Shown here one piece after another: positions 18,251 to 25,566 of a DNA stretch of 64,000 bases. Origin of the DNA: Candidatus Dormiibacter spiritus (GTDB lineage Bacteria > Chloroflexota > Dormibacteria > Dormibacterales > Dormibacteraceae). The notes under the pieces are model-generated. The model searched no databases. It saw only the letters and a list, made by a program, of their open reading frames with translations, and had not been told where the DNA came from. Both the position numbers and the translations under genes were made by a program. The stretch lies in NCBI GenBank assembly GCA_003244185.1, contig QHBT01000009.1, positions 1 to 64,000 on the forward strand. Direction: 5' to 3'. How positions within the stretch are numbered: the first letter of the stretch is position 1; each line of letters opens with the position of its first letter.

Positions 18251-18843
18251 TTGGAGCATGGCTGGCTCAGACGCTCCGTTTATTGAGCTACGAGTCACAG
18301 TCCGATCGTCCGGGCAAGAGCACTGTTGTAAACCGCCTTTTGCGATGCGCTCTTCGTCTATATCCTGCGAAGCCATCTTGCCGACCTTCCAGCCGAGGAC
18401 GCCAGCTGGTTGCGCGGTCTCTGGCCGAAGCGAGAGTTGGAACGGCCCTGGGGCTCATGCCCGAACAGCCGGCCAGGGAGTGGACGCTGGTCGAGCTGGC
18501 ATTGAAGGGGGGCCTCGCTCGCTCCGCTTTTGCAGTCCGATTTCGGTCTACTGCCGGTGATACGCCGATCCAGTATCTGACCAAGTGGCGCCTGGAAAGG
18601 GCTGCCGCGATGCTCCGCGATGGAGCGATGGTCGAGCAGGTAGCCGCGGCGGCGGGCTATGAGTCGGCGGCCGCGTTCAGTAATGCCTTCAAACGTCATC
18701 TGTCAGTGCCGCCCGGCGCCTACCGCCGAGCGGATCACTGGCTACGTTCGCCAGCGCTGGCGGAGGCCTGCTTGAACGTCCAGCGCTGGACGAAACATGA
18801 TAGAGGTGTTAGCATATTTCTACGGCAAGAACTGCCAGCCTAA
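18244..18843 (+). pseudogene. Truncated, double-frameshifted AraC-family regulator
   Basis: The C-terminal two-helix AraC DNA-binding domain is intact (EWTLVELALKGGLARSAFAV and VAAAAGYESAAAFSNAFKRH), but the N-terminal cupin domain is mostly missing. An open frame runs 18283-18843, yet residues ~20-47 are out of register. Removing one C at 18343 and one CT from TCTCT at ~18419-18423 restores a family-like sequence NRLLDALFVYILRSHLADLP followed by AEDASWLRGLAEARVGTALG. The +1 and +2 insertions cancel, so the frame was re-established. Family-like sequence also continues upstream of the apparent start to 18244 (WLAQTLRLLSYES). I read it as a decaying gene. Confidence 0.65.
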
Positions 18844-18864
18844 TCCACTTCTGGAGTAATTTAG

Positions 18865-19131
18865 ATGGGAACCCTCCTGCTGATCGTCCTGGTCGCCCTC
18901 TTCCTGGCCCTAATCTTCGGCGGTGGTGGCTACACCTACCGCCGCTACTACCGCCACCCGATGACTGGTGATGAGATAGTTGAGGAGCAACCGGGTGACA
19001 GCCCGATTGGAATGATCCTCGGCCTCCTCATCCTGGGCGTTATCCTGCTTTTCCTCATCTATGGCGGCTTCAATTTCTGGCATTGGTTCAACGTAGCGGT
19101 GGGGCAGCCAGGGGCTGCGCCCACACCCTGA
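18865..19131 (+). CDS. Small two-helix membrane protein
   Basis: An 88-residue protein with a helix at residues 3-20, a cytoplasmic or external loop containing YRRYYRHPMTGDEIVEEQ, and a second helix at about 48-68 followed by an aromatic segment (NFWHWFNVAV). No family recognised. The ATG is preceded by GGAG nine bases upstream, a good ribosome-binding site. It lies 21 bp after the AraC remnant, which is probably coincidental. Confidence 0.6.
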   Translation: MGTLLLIVLVALFLALIFGGGGYTYRRYYRHPMTGDEIVEEQPGDSPIGMILGLLILGVILLFLIYGGFNFWHWFNVAVGQPGAAPTP

Positions 19132-19160
19132 GAGGTCCCGCAATCTCGGCTTCAGGGTGA

Positions 19161-19174
19161 GAGGTGGCCACCTC
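19161..19174. promoter_or_regulatory. 14-bp perfect palindrome between convergent genes
   Basis: GAGGTGGCCACCTC is self-complementary and lies between the ends of the small membrane-protein gene and the response-regulator gene. There is no T-run on either side, so it is not an obvious intrinsic terminator; a protein-binding site is possible. Confidence 0.3.
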
Positions 19175-19234
19175 CGAAGCAGCGACGGTTCTGCAACTAC
19201 CAGCCAGCGGCGTTAGCCGTCTGGGCCGCCCTAG

Positions 19235-19891
19235 CTATACCTCGACCAGGCCTTTGCGAACGGCATAGAGGACCGCCTGGGCGCGGTCGAAGATCTGCAG
19301 CTTCTCGTACATGTTGCTGACGTGATTGCGCACAGTCTTTTCGCTGATGCCCAGCTTGTAGGCGATCTGTTTGTTGGCCATGCCGGTCGCGAGCAGCTTC
19401 AGGATCTCTATCTCTCGGGGGGTCAGCCCATCGTAGAACTCGTTTCGAGTACTGGTGCCGGTCAGCATGTCGAGCACCCGCGTCGCCACGGTGCTAGCCA
19501 TCACCCGCTCGCCGGCCATCACGGCCAAGATGCTGGAGACGATGGCGTCCGCCCGCGAGTCCTTGAGCACATAGCCCGAAGCCCCCGCCTGCAAGGCCTG
19601 AATGATGCTGGAGTCGGTGTCGAAGGTGGTCAGGATCAGCACCTTCATTTCCGGGTTGGCGGTCAGTATGCGCCGGGTGGCCTCGATGCCATCCAGGCCC
19701 GGCATCTTGACGTCCATCAAGATCACATCTGGCTTCAGCGAGGCAATCAGATCTATGGCAGCCAGTCCGCTGCCGGCCTGACCGACGACCTCGATGCGAG
19801 GATCCTCGCCCAGCAGCAGGGCGAGCCCACTGCGAAACAGGGTCTGATCGTCGACGACGACTACCTTCACGGTCTCGGTGGTAACGCTCAT
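19235..19891 (-). CDS. NarL/FixJ-family response regulator
   Basis: A 218-residue regulator. The receiver domain has the acidic pair VVDDQ (residues 14-15), the phosphoacceptor Asp60 in DVILMDVKMPGLDG, the Thr at LILTTFD and the Lys in GYVLKDSRAD. A LuxR-type helix-turn-helix follows (LTPREIEILKLLATGMANKQ, then ISEKTVRNHVSNMYEKL). It is coupled to the kinase-like gene by a 4-bp ATGA overlap. Its targets are unknown. It belongs to the same broad family as DosR, which is relevant to the box upstream of the bcsB-like gene. Confidence 0.95.
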   Translation of the reverse strand: MSVTTETVKVVVVDDQTLFRSGLALLLGEDPRIEVVGQAGSGLAAIDLIASLKPDVILMDVKMPGLDGIEATRRILTANPEMKVLILTTFDTDSSIIQALQAGASGYVLKDSRADAIVSSILAVMAGERVMASTVATRVLDMLTGTSTRNEFYDGLTPREIEILKLLATGMANKQIAYKLGISEKTVRNHVSNMYEKLQIFDRAQAVLYAVRKGLVEV

Positions 19892-20640
19892 ATCAGCTTC
19901 TCCTTGGGAATCAGGGCCGCAAGCTCGGTGCGGTGCGGGCTTACGGGTTTGATAGTCATTTCGCCGCCCAGCAGCAGGGCACGCTCCCTCATTCCGAGCC
20001 TGCCCAGCCCGATGCCGTCCGCCAGGCCAGACTGCAAGGCCTGCCCATCGTCGACGACGCTGACCACTGCCAGGTCCCCCTCCGCTATCCCCAAGAAAAC
20101 CTCGACCAGCTTTGCGCCGCTGTGGCGGCGGACGTTGTTAAGCGCCTCTTCCAGCATCCGGTAGAGGTTGATCGACGCCATGATGGCCAACCGCGACGGC
20201 CAGGTCGCTGAGACAGTGAACCGGGTGAGGATGCCGGTTTGGGCCTGGAACCGGTCCAGCATCCGGCCGACCCAGGCCGGAAAGTCCCGGCCGAGATCCT
20301 TCTGGCCCCGCAGCTCGTAGAGAATCTCGCGAATGTTGCCCAGCACGTCCCGGATTGCGTCCTGGTAGAGAGTCACTTCGGCCACCATGCGCTCGCGTTC
20401 GAACTCGAGCAAATTGAAGTTCTCCATCTCGACGAGCATCGCCGCAAGGGGCTGCGCGACCCGGTCCTGGAGCTCGCGGGCAACGTCTTGCTTGATGCGC
20501 AGCTCGGTGGCATGAGCATCTGCCATCCGGGCTTTGCCGTCGTCCGCGAGGGTGTCGAGGGTCACCAGTTCCGTTTCCGGCCTCCAAAAAAGCTGCTGTA
20601 ACAACTGACGACCTCGGCAGGGCCTGTTAGCCCAGGCCAT
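19888..20640 (-). CDS. NarL-type histidine-kinase-like protein lacking the phosphoacceptor His
   Basis: A 250-residue soluble protein with the HisKA_3-like dimerisation segment (IKQDVARELQDRVAQPLAAM) and a HATPase_c domain (N box EALNNVRRHSGA; G boxes VVDDGQALQSG and GIGLGRLGMRERALLLGG). In this family the motif reads ELHD, and that His is phosphorylated. Here residue 58 is Gln, encoded by CAG. There is no membrane or sensor domain. It is followed by its presumptive response regulator with a 4-bp overlap. Either the pair works by a non-canonical route, for example phosphatase-only or scaffold, or the kinase is inactive. The start could also be an internal Met. Confidence 0.85.
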   Translation of the reverse strand: MAWANRPCRGRQLLQQLFWRPETELVTLDTLADDGKARMADAHATELRIKQDVARELQDRVAQPLAAMLVEMENFNLLEFERERMVAEVTLYQDAIRDVLGNIREILYELRGQKDLGRDFPAWVGRMLDRFQAQTGILTRFTVSATWPSRLAIMASINLYRMLEEALNNVRRHSGAKLVEVFLGIAEGDLAVVSVVDDGQALQSGLADGIGLGRLGMRERALLLGGEMTIKPVSPHRTELAALIPKEKLI

Positions 20641-21111
20641 AGGTCAGCCCGGACTGGATGTTCCGGGTAAACTGATCATAACTCCTTTGAAAAAACGAGT
20701 CAAGAGCCTCAATTCGTTAGGCTACCTGCACCAGCTCCGCCCAGTGCTTGGAAAAACGGACTATGCCGCGATACGTCGAATCCCACCTTTAGTTATAGCA
20801 GGATTATCAAATTCTCGCACATAGCGGGCTCGGGTTCCGGGACATCCCGATCGCCAATGGGCTGGGCTGGGGTTGCCGCCTTTCTGAGCCAGGTGGAGCG
20901 ATCGGATGGGATGGCCAGCTCTCAGATTGGCAGACGCGTACCACAACGCCCGCCGCCGTGCGCACCGGGGCCGACCGTCCCGGTCACCTGGGCCTCAGGC
21001 TCATGGCGGCACAAACGTCCTATTGGCTGCGACTGCCGGCGCGTGCGATTCTCGGACACAGGCCGGCTGACTTCCGCCGGTTCCGATATGTGGAGGAGGG
21101 AACACAAACGA
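20641..21111. other. Intergenic region upstream of the kinase-like gene and the coupled LuxR pair
   Basis: About 470 bp without a convincing gene. The part nearest the kinase gene (20680-20830) is visibly AT-richer than its surroundings, as expected for promoter DNA. Several open frames exist on both strands but have no ribosome-binding site or recognisable product. Confidence 0.5.
21092..21100 (+). promoter_or_regulatory. Strong ribosome-binding site for the 61-codon ORF
   Basis: GGAGGAGGG, 11 bp before ATG 21112. It is the strongest Shine-Dalgarno sequence in this part of the window and is the main evidence that the short ORF is translated. Confidence 0.6.
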
Positions 21112-21297
21112 ATGGGAGGCAAGAGACATCACGGTCGTCGCTTCTTCCGGATCATGCCGCGCGTGGTGCAGGCTGACCGGACCCTGGTGCTGGCTGATCT
21201 GTTGCCCATGGCGCCGCCGAGTGGGCTGGGCTGGATCAGGGACCGCCACTGCCACCAGCGCCCCGCTCGCGTGCTGTGGCTGGCGGCGTGTCTATGA
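21112..21297 (+). CDS. Basic 61-residue ORF coupled to a LuxR-type regulator
   Basis: A 61-residue protein with a basic, His/Arg-rich N-terminus (MGGKRHHGRRFFRIMPRVVQ) and a hydrophobic C-terminus ending VLWLAACL. No family recognised. Support comes from the GGAGGAGGG ribosome-binding site and from its stop, which overlaps the ATG of the downstream regulator by 4 bp (ATGA, 21294-21297). It may be a regulatory leader ORF or a small partner protein. Coding status is probable, not certain. Confidence 0.45.
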   Translation: MGGKRHHGRRFFRIMPRVVQADRTLVLADLLPMAPPSGLGWIRDRHCHQRPARVLWLAACL

Positions 21298-22016
21298 CCG
21301 TCGTACTGAGCCCGGCGGGCGGAGCCCGCGGGCGACCGACTGCACCGGCTCCCGGAACCGTCGCCACGTGCGCCCCCAGCCTTCTGCTGGTGGATCGCCA
21401 ACCCCTCTTCCTGGAGGCGCTTGGCTCGCTGCTTCGGCAGCCGCCGCTCAGCGCTCTGACCCGGGCGACGACCGGCTCTGACCTCACCGCTCAGATGGTC
21501 GAGGCGGCCCGGCCCGATCTCGTCGTTTGCGACCTGAACGCGGAGCCGCTGGACGGCCGCGCCGTCCTCCGAGCCATGCTGGGGCTCCGGCCGCCAGTCC
21601 CAGTGATCATCCTCGGCGAGCTGGTTGAGATGGTGCTGGCCGTGGGGCTGATGCTGGAGGGCGCGGCCGGCCTCTTCATCAAAGAGTGCGCGCAGGCCGA
21701 GCTTGTCACTGGAGTGGTCGCGGTACTCGACGGCCACCGGGCGGTCAGCGCTGAACTGCTGGAGGCGGCCATCGCCGGTCCGCACCGGCGGGGCGCGGTG
21801 CCTGGCTCACCGGCCGAGAATCTATCCCCCACCGAACTCGAAGTGCTTGCCCAGCTGGGGCAGGCACGGTCGGTGGCGGCGATCGCCCGCGCGCGGACTG
21901 TCAGCGAGAAGACCGTCCGCAACCACATCGCGGCGATCTACAGGAAGCTCAGCCTGCGCAACCGCACGGAGGCGGTGCTGCTTGCTGCGCGATGGGGCCT
22001 AATCCCCAATTCATGA
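21294..22016 (+). CDS. Orphan LuxR-type response regulator
   Basis: A 240-residue protein with a receiver-like domain (LLLVDRQPLFLEALGSLL) and phosphoacceptor Asp in LVVCDLNAEPLDG, then Lys in GLFIKECAQAE and a C-terminal LuxR helix-turn-helix (LSPTELEVLAQLGQARSVAA, then VSEKTVRNHIAAIYRKL). The usual acidic pair of strand 1 is reduced to a single Asp (VDRQ), so Mg2+ binding may be weakened. No kinase gene is adjacent in the same unit. ATG 21294 is chosen because it couples to the upstream ORF; a GTG or TTG six codons earlier is possible. Confidence 0.85.
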   Translation: MTVVLSPAGGARGRPTAPAPGTVATCAPSLLLVDRQPLFLEALGSLLRQPPLSALTRATTGSDLTAQMVEAARPDLVVCDLNAEPLDGRAVLRAMLGLRPPVPVIILGELVEMVLAVGLMLEGAAGLFIKECAQAELVTGVVAVLDGHRAVSAELLEAAIAGPHRRGAVPGSPAENLSPTELEVLAQLGQARSVAAIARARTVSEKTVRNHIAAIYRKLSLRNRTEAVLLAARWGLIPNS

Positions 22017-22114
22017 CATCGGACTGGTCCGCGGGGGCGACCCGGGCGCGTTCGCCCCGCCGGTTGGGCGCTGCCGCACGGCTGCTGGGCAGTTTGGCCG
22101 TCAGTCGGGACAAT

Positions 22115-22132
22115 CGCCCATTGCTATGGGCG
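22115..22132. promoter_or_regulatory. Hairpin downstream of the LuxR-type gene
   Basis: CGCCCAT (22115-22121) pairs perfectly with ATGGGCG (22126-22132) around a TGCT loop. No T-run follows, so its role as a terminator is doubtful. Confidence 0.3.
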
Positions 22133-22236
22133 TCTGCCCTTCTCCCTGACAAGTAACACGCTGTACGTATCCTCGACTTTCCTGAGACACCCGGAGGCGC
22201 CAGACAGTTGTCTCGCCTACTCGGGGATAGGACAAC

Positions 22237-23145
22237 TTAGACTGGCTGCTGGTTGATCGCCTTTACGGCCTCCAGGTTGCCGGGCAGCGTCCGGATGTCC
22301 ACTCCGTCGGCATCCCAGGCGTACAGCCAGTAGCCGGAGGCTCCCTGACCCTGCCAGTGTTCGTACATCTGCGTCAGCTCGCCCGGGGTCGGCTGCCGCC
22401 AAGACGGCTCGTTGAAGTCCGGCAGGATGAACTGCCAGGACTTCACTCCCGCCTGGTGGATGCGCAGGACCGCCTCGTCGATCAGGTTGTAGCGGCACGG
22501 CTGGGCCGGCTGGCAGGGGTAGACGTCAAACGCGACGATGTCGACGGTGCCCTGCATGGGCAGGCCCGACGGCCACGCGGCGAGGTTGGGGTCGTTGAAC
22601 TGATCGTCGGCAACCCAAGTCTGGGCGGTCGGATCGCGCAGGTGGATGAGGGCAGTCGCCTGGCGGTAGGCCGCCGGTGCCCCTGGGCACTTTTGCACGT
22701 TAGGTTCGTCGCCGAGTTGAAAGTACGAATTCACGCCTCGGTTTTGGTCCACCCGTGCAGCCATCTGTTCGGGGCTCAACTCGAAGGCGCACCGGTCCGC
22801 GCTCCAGCTGCCCAGCCAGACCATCCCGGCCAGGCGGGCGGCGGTCTGGGCCGGGCCGAAGCTGTTGCCGTCGGTCACAGCGTTAAAACCAGCGCTGGCC
22901 ATGGCGCCCCAGTCCTCTGAATTGAAGCGGTAGATGCCCCTGACCACCGGGCCCTTCTGGCCCGAGCTCCGGTCCGGGGCGGTTGGCTGCGCGCTTGCCG
23001 CGGTTGGCTGCGGGCTTGCCGCGGTTGCCGCAGGTCTGGCTGAAGCCTTCGCCGTGCCGCCGCCGCTCCCGCTGCAGGCAGCCGTCAGCGCAGCGGCGCT
23101 CAACAGCGTGATCAGGGCCAGCAGTGCCGGTCGCCCGGCCGGCAC
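22237..23145 (-). CDS. Glycosidase-like lipoprotein, paralogue A
   Basis: A 302-residue lipoprotein. The signal ends in SAAALTAACSG, placing the lipobox Cys near residue 23, followed by an Ala/Pro/Ser-rich linker. The folded part (GIYRFNSEDWGAMASAGFNA, YFQLGDEPN, VDIVAFDVYPCQP, FILPDFNEPSW, GYWLYAWD) has the alternating strand/acidic-residue pattern of a TIM-barrel glycosidase, with LGDEP and FDVYPC as candidate active-site strands. I cannot name a GH family. GTG 23145 is the start; the longer frame is shadow. It is the last gene of the EPS operon and has two paralogues at 39875-40888 and 41335-42213. Confidence 0.75.
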   Translation of the reverse strand: MPAGRPALLALITLLSAAALTAACSGSGGGTAKASARPAATAASPQPTAASAQPTAPDRSSGQKGPVVRGIYRFNSEDWGAMASAGFNAVTDGNSFGPAQTAARLAGMVWLGSWSADRCAFELSPEQMAARVDQNRGVNSYFQLGDEPNVQKCPGAPAAYRQATALIHLRDPTAQTWVADDQFNDPNLAAWPSGLPMQGTVDIVAFDVYPCQPAQPCRYNLIDEAVLRIHQAGVKSWQFILPDFNEPSWRQPTPGELTQMYEHWQGQGASGYWLYAWDADGVDIRTLPGNLEAVKAINQQPV

Positions 23146-23155
23146 GCAGCTTCGG

Positions 23156-24202
23156 CTAACCGGCTTCACTGAACTTGGCCAGCAGGTGGAGGTGCCGGCG
23201 AGCGAACTCGATATGGTCGGCCACGGCGGCCACTTCCGAGATTCCGACCAGGACGGCTTCGCGCCAGAACCGGGGGTCGGCCCCCAGCCGGGCCATGCCG
23301 CCCTGGAGGAACCGTCGAAAGAGGTCCGGGAACCAGCCCTGGGCGGAGACCGCGTATTCAATCCCCGCTCCCCAGCTTCCCACCCTGAGGCCGTTGTGGC
23401 CCGGGACGCGCACCCCGCTCAGCACGTGGCGGTCGAGATAGAGAGCGTAGCTTAGCGCGAAGCGGACCAGGTCGCGCATCGGCTCGCCGGAGATAGAGCC
23501 CGCTTCCCAGTCGACGACGCCGCTCAGCTCGTTTCCGTCGACCAGGATGTTGCCCGCCCAGAAATCGCCATGAACTGCCGTTCGAGGCGCCGCGGTGGTG
23601 GCCAGCCTGCGGCGTGCCTCGCCCATGATCTCCAGTGCGGGCGGCAGCCAGGTGTCGCCGGCGAAGCGCGACCGCAGCGTGTCGGCTAGCCCCGAACACA
23701 GCTCGACCGGGCGGCGTGGGCCGGCGGTCGCCGCCTGCAGGGCCGCCAGCCAGTTGCCAGCCATCTCGAAGTCGGCCGCCACCCGACCGGGCCGGGCGGT
23801 GTGTCGCCAGCGGTGGTAGCCGGTGGTCATCGGCGTGCCGGCCAGAGCCGTCATCACCAGCGCCGGGCGACCCTTGAAGTGGAGCACGGCCTCTACCCGC
23901 GGCACCTGGCGCCCCACCCAGCCGGGAAGCAAACGCTCGAGCGCGCTCAGAGTGTGGATCTCCGACTCGACGCTCGCCGCCGCGATGTCTGTCGTCGGCA
24001 CCTTGACCACGTAGGCCGGTACGCGGTCACCGTTGGGGATCAGCAGCACCACTATCTTCGCGTTGGGATCCTTGGAGATCCCCACCACTATCGAGTGCAT
24101 GCCGGGCACGTCGATCAGGTCGTCCAGGTCCTCGGCGCCGGCCATGAGCAGCGAAAGGTCGCTCACGACCGGCTTGGCCAGTTGGATCACAGGCGTACTC
24201 AA
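23156..24202 (-). CDS. APH-fold phosphotransferase in the EPS operon
   Basis: A 348-residue kinase-like protein. The aminoglycoside-phosphotransferase/choline-kinase signature is complete: VHGDFWAGNILVDG (catalytic Asp, Mg-binding Asn) and GVVDWEAGS (DxD-like second metal site). The nucleotide-binding Lys is probably in AYVVKVPTTD. TTG 24202 is chosen because it overlaps the FkbM stop by 4 bp (TTGA); a much longer frame to 24778 is antisense-like shadow. Placed in an EPS operon after a methyltransferase, it may phosphorylate a sugar, lipid or glycan intermediate, but no substrate can be read from sequence. Confidence 0.8.
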   Translation of the reverse strand: MSTPVIQLAKPVVSDLSLLMAGAEDLDDLIDVPGMHSIVVGISKDPNAKIVVLLIPNGDRVPAYVVKVPTTDIAAASVESEIHTLSALERLLPGWVGRQVPRVEAVLHFKGRPALVMTALAGTPMTTGYHRWRHTARPGRVAADFEMAGNWLAALQAATAGPRRPVELCSGLADTLRSRFAGDTWLPPALEIMGEARRRLATTAAPRTAVHGDFWAGNILVDGNELSGVVDWEAGSISGEPMRDLVRFALSYALYLDRHVLSGVRVPGHNGLRVGSWGAGIEYAVSAQGWFPDLFRRFLQGGMARLGADPRFWREAVLVGISEVAAVADHIEFARRHLHLLAKFSEAG

Positions 24203-25566
24203 GCGCGCCTCCCGATCGCCAGGCGCACTGGAGCGACGGCCCCCAGCAGCCGCCAGGGTGACAAGCGCTGCGCCAGCCAGAGCAGGCCACCCACTGTCGC
24301 GGTGACGCTGGGATGGCCGCGATGCATGACGAACAGCTCCCGGCAGAAATAGGCGATGGGGATCGGATGGTCCTCGATGTAGTAGGCCGGAGCAAACAGG
24401 GAAGGCGCCGCCAGCAGGTGCTTGTCCAGCCGAATCCCCGCGGCCAGGGCGAAGCCGTCGCAGCGGCCGCGGGAGCCGATGACCCGGTCGTAGAGCGCCA
24501 CCGGCGTTCCCCGCGGCAGCGCCTTGACCTGCACCGACAGCCGACGGCGGGCGGCCCGCGAGACGGGGACCCGCACGCGCACGGTCCCGGGTGGCGACAG
24601 CAGCCGCCATTGCTCTGGGTGGCCGGGCACGATGTCGTCTGCGGCTCCGGCGGGCGAGACAGGCCGCCAGGCGACCAGCAGCACGTCTGTGCTCCGGAGC
24701 TCGACGGCGACCCGGAAGCCGCCTCCGCGCAGAGTGCGCACGAGGCGCTCGTGGTCCCCCGCGACCAACCCATGCCATTCGACGATCAGGACGCCGACCC
24801 GCTCGAGCGAGCGCGTCCAGACCGAGTCGTGCAGCTCGTGCTCAGCCCCCTCTACGTCGACCTTAAGTAGGTCGATCCAGTCGAACCCAGAGGCTTCGAC
24901 GACCTGCTCGAGCGTTACAGCCTCGACTGAGAAGTCGGCCCCGGTGCGCCGGCCGCCGACGATGCCGGCATCGGTGGAGTAGCGGTCCGTGTGCAGGGTT
25001 CTTTCACCGGGCTCGCCCGCCAGTGCTGCCCGCTGAAGCGTGACCCGCCCGCCCAGGTTGGCGTTGGCCACATTCTCGCCGAGCAGGGCAAAAGTCTCCG
25101 GGTTGGGCTCGACCGAGTAGACACGGCAGTTGGCTCTACCGGCGACCCAGAGGCTGAAGCCGCCGACGTGGGCGCCGACGTCGACCACCGTCTGGACGTG
25201 GTCGAAGTCGATCACGCTGAAGTCGTACTCCCCGAGTCCGAAGACGTCGGCCGGCCCCGGCACGTCCTTCAGCCGGGCGAGCAGCCGGAAGCCCTCCCGG
25301 CTGCGCAGGGTGACGCGGAGATCCCAGAACCGCGACAACGGCCAGGGCGCCGGCCGCAGTAGCCAGGCGACCGTCAGCAGCAGCGAAGGCCAGATCCAGT
25401 TGCTGAATCCGGAGCGCATCATCTGCAGCCATCGGGTGACGTAGTAGGAGGCCTCGCCGGCGTGCTTGCGGAGGGCTGTCGCGTCCTCGAGGTGGGCCGC
25501 TTCCACTGACCCGGGCACCACTCGGACGACCCGTACGGCCGGCAGTGCCATCTCTGCTGACTTCAC
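24199..25566 (-). CDS. FkbM-family methyltransferase
   Basis: A 455-residue protein. The central SAM-binding domain has VVDVGAHVGGFSLWVA (motif I), YSVEPNPETFALLGENV, and the FkbM hallmark WIDLLKVDVEGAEHELHDS. FkbM enzymes O-methylate sugars or polyketides. Beyond the methyltransferase (from about residue 300) there is ~150 residues of unassigned sequence with aromatic-rich segments (YYIEDHPIPIAYFCRELFV), an extension longer than usual. GTG 25566 overlaps the preceding stop as GTGA. Confidence 0.85.
   Translation of the reverse strand: MKSAEMALPAVRVVRVVPGSVEAAHLEDATALRKHAGEASYYVTRWLQMMRSGFSNWIWPSLLLTVAWLLRPAPWPLSRFWDLRVTLRSREGFRLLARLKDVPGPADVFGLGEYDFSVIDFDHVQTVVDVGAHVGGFSLWVAGRANCRVYSVEPNPETFALLGENVANANLGGRVTLQRAALAGEPGERTLHTDRYSTDAGIVGGRRTGADFSVEAVTLEQVVEASGFDWIDLLKVDVEGAEHELHDSVWTRSLERVGVLIVEWHGLVAGDHERLVRTLRGGGFRVAVELRSTDVLLVAWRPVSPAGAADDIVPGHPEQWRLLSPPGTVRVRVPVSRAARRRLSVQVKALPRGTPVALYDRVIGSRGRCDGFALAAGIRLDKHLLAAPSLFAPAYYIEDHPIPIAYFCRELFVMHRGHPSVTATVGGLLWLAQRLSPWRLLGAVAPVRLAIGRRA

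Noticed and set aside
20857-21111. Long upstream extension of the 61-codon ORF
   Set aside because: Codons upstream of the strong ribosome-binding site have no protein-like character; only the part after ATG 21112 is supported.
22106-22132. Second DosR-like site (GGGAC half followed by GCCCATTG)
   Set aside because: Only one half-site matches; the right half is better explained by the local 7-bp hairpin.
24203-24778. N-terminal extension of the APH-fold kinase
   Set aside because: Arg/Pro/Ala-rich shadow of the FkbM gene; the TTG at 24202 fits the coupling pattern.
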